Shown here piece by piece: positions 62,625 to 64,000 of a DNA stretch of 64,000 nt. The stretch spans positions 62,001 through 126,000 of the forward strand of contig CAZHEV010000010.1 of assembly GCA_964531335.1 (NCBI GenBank), given 5' to 3'. Source of the stretch: CAZHEV01 sp964531335 [NCBI: uncultured bacterium] (GTDB taxonomy: Bacteria; Eisenbacteria; RBG-16-71-46; CAZHEV01). Each line of letters starts with the position of its first letter. The stretch's first letter is position 1. The notes beneath the pieces are model-generated. The model made no database searches. It saw nothing but the letters and a program-made list of their open reading frames with translations, and had not been told where the DNA came from. The position numbers were made by a program, and so were the translations under genes.

Positions 62625-64000
62625 ATGCATCCTAGGTCAATCTCTTCTCTTCTCGCCGCCGCCGTGGCTGCGGCGGTCGTGGTCATCTCATCTTCCGCCT
62701 CCGCGGCGCGCGCCCAACCGGGCCCCGAGGCCGGTCTCGAGGGCGGCCGCCCGGCTCATGATCCGCCGCTGGAGCGGATCGAAGACCTGCCTCGGAGGAC
62801 GAGGCTCGCTCTGTTCAGCGCTCAGTTGGAGCGCGAGGATGGCGATTTCACGGGAGCGGCGCAGGTCCTCGAGGAGTTCGTGGCCGAGCACGCCGACAAG
62901 TTCGACAACTATCTACTGAGGTATCACCTGGCCAATGCCCTCGTGCAGGCGAACCGCCCGGAGGACGCGCTTCCCCACTACCGGAGAGCGATGGAGCTCG
63001 AGCCGCGATTCGGTCGGGGATGGCTCAACATGGGCGAGCTCGCGTACAACCTCGGGCGCTTCGACCTCGCCGCCGAGGCCATATTGAACGGCTACGAGCT
63101 CAGCTCGAACAAGCAGCCCCGGCTCCTGTATCACGCGGCGGCCGCCCACATAATGGGCGAGAGTCCGGAGAAGGCGGTCCCAATCCTGGAGGATCTCGTA
63201 TCGGGCGCACACGGAGATGCCAAGCAGGAGTGGTACCGCGCGCTTGTCTCGGCGGCTCTTCGACTCGATGACACCGAGATCGGCGCCGGGGCGATAGAGG
63301 GCTTGCTCTCCGACTTCTCGGACGATCCGGACGCCTGGCTACTGGCGTTTCAGTACCGCGCGGCGAACGGCGAGTTCGAGGAGGCGGCTGTGGCGCTCGC
63401 CGTGACCGGCCACATGAGAGATCTCACACGCAAGGAAAAAGTGCAGCTTGGAAACGTCTATAGCGCCATAGAGGTGCCGTACCTGGCGGGCGTTCAGTAC
63501 GAAGAGGCGTTCGGCGACAGCGCGTCCGTCGGCGAGATCGAGATGCTCGCCTCGGCCTACCTCGCCGCGCATATGACGCATGCCGCGCTCGAGACTCTTG
63601 AGCGGGCGATAGTGAAGGAGCCCACGACAAGGCTCTGGTCGCTCCTCGGGGATTTGCACTATCTCGAGAGAGACTACGCCGCCTCTATGAAGGCCTTCGA
63701 GCATTGCATACGCATCGACGCGGACCACTCCCGCTCGTACCTGATGATGGGATATTGCGCGCTCGAGATGGGTGACATCGCCGGCGCGGTCGGCTGCTTC
63801 GAGAAAGCCGCCCAGTTCCCGGATCAGGAGGAAAAGGCCGCCAAGCTGATAGCCCGGCTCAGACTGATGCAGCGGTCGGATAACCCGCCGGCTGAACACC
63901 AAGACGGCGAGAGCTCCGAGGGCGTGGAAAACGGTTCGAACGGAGCCGGCCGCAAAGGGGCCGACCTTGAGACGCGCGCCGGCGGCGACGACGCGAACGC
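62625..64000 (+). CDS. TPR-repeat exported protein of the TonB operon (3' end outside window)
   Basis: An open frame from the ATG 62625 to the right edge (458 codons seen). A signal peptide (SLLAAAVAAAVVVISSSASA) is followed by a long series of TPR helix pairs, for example LANALVQANRPEDALPHYRRAMELEP, GWLNMGELAYNLGRFDLAAEA and LGDLHYLERDYAASMKAFEHCIRID. The last visible part is Gly/Asp/Glu-rich and probably unstructured. In Vibrio TonB2 clusters the gene after tonB encodes a TPR protein of this type. The ribosome site is weak (GCGAGAAA). Confidence 0.78.
   Translation, partial: MHPRSISSLLAAAVAAAVVVISSSASAARAQPGPEAGLEGGRPAHDPPLERIEDLPRRTRLALFSAQLEREDGDFTGAAQVLEEFVAEHADKFDNYLLRYHLANALVQANRPEDALPHYRRAMELEPRFGRGWLNMGELAYNLGRFDLAAEAILNGYELSSNKQPRLLYHAAAAHIMGESPEKAVPILEDLVSGAHGDAKQEWYRALVSAALRLDDTEIGAGAIEGLLSDFSDDPDAWLLAFQYRAANGEFEEAAVALAVTGHMRDLTRKEKVQLGNVYSAIEVPYLAGVQYEEAFGDSASVGEIEMLASAYLAAHMTHAALETLERAIVKEPTTRLWSLLGDLHYLERDYAASMKAFEHCIRIDADHSRSYLMMGYCALEMGDIAGAVGCFEKAAQFPDQEEKAAKLIARLRLMQRSDNPPAEHQDGESSEGVENGSNGAGRKGADLETRAGGDDAN

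Overview
The window is a piece of a high-GC chromosome from an uncultured Gram-negative bacterium of the FCB superphylum. A lineage close to Eisenbacteria, Krumholzibacteriota or Latescibacterota is my best guess; no rRNA or other phylogenetic marker is present to settle it. The evidence is a set of exported proteins that share a C-terminal FlgD/Ig-like tail (an 'NxPNPF' start, then 'GRxVRTL', 'WDGxDxxG' and 'GVYFYxL'), a PorV-like outer-membrane protein, a DUF3078-type barrel, secreted ASH/HYDIN repeats and a complete TonB system. I see no tRNA, rRNA, CRISPR array, prophage or insertion sequence. Most long alternative reading frames are antisense shadows produced by the high GC content.

Layout. 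1-3.6 kb (all minus): the start of an ETF:quinone oxidoreductase, a cyclase-family hydrolase and a sulfatase-fold enzyme with Thr at the nucleophile position. 3.8-13.3 kb (minus): a secretome block with two large proteins that share a Cys-rich module, preceded by a promoter and two tiny ORFs, and then a subtilase with PKD repeats. 13.7-17.1 kb (minus): four type IV minor-pilin genes (FimT/GspH, PilV, PilW and PilX types) behind a good sigma-54 promoter, followed by a frameshifted DUF4097 remnant. 17.4-24.4 kb (minus): an LVIVD-repeat protein, an ASH-repeat protein, a membrane spermidine-synthase-like protein and two smaller genes. 24.6-34.8 kb: a ClC transporter, HflX, an M24 peptidase, a DUF3078 barrel, an M28-PDZ peptidase and the prepilin peptidase. 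35-38.3 kb: a LamG domain interrupted by seven propeller-like repeats. 38.7-43.4 kb (plus): a five-gene export cluster that I cannot match to a named system. 43.4-52.9 kb: a FlgD-tail protein, AsnRS, a short archaeal-type AspRS, LigA, a DUF2225-like exported protein and a methyltransferase.

53.3-64 kb is a coherent nutrient-uptake region. A TonB-dependent receptor and a secreted partner protein lie on the minus strand. Divergent from them on the plus strand is a TonB2-type energising operon: DUF3450, TtpC-like MotA/TolQ/ExbB, ExbB, ExbD, TonB and a TPR protein. The shared intergenic region carries two oppositely oriented arrays of three 5-mers spaced exactly 11 nt apart, which look like PHO boxes. 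I therefore infer, without proof, that the uptake system is induced by phosphate starvation.

The most novel items are the 38.7-43.4 kb export cluster, the leader region with two micro-ORFs at 9.4-9.8 kb, the LamG/propeller fusion, the eight-cysteine module found three times, and the PHO-box-like divergent control region.
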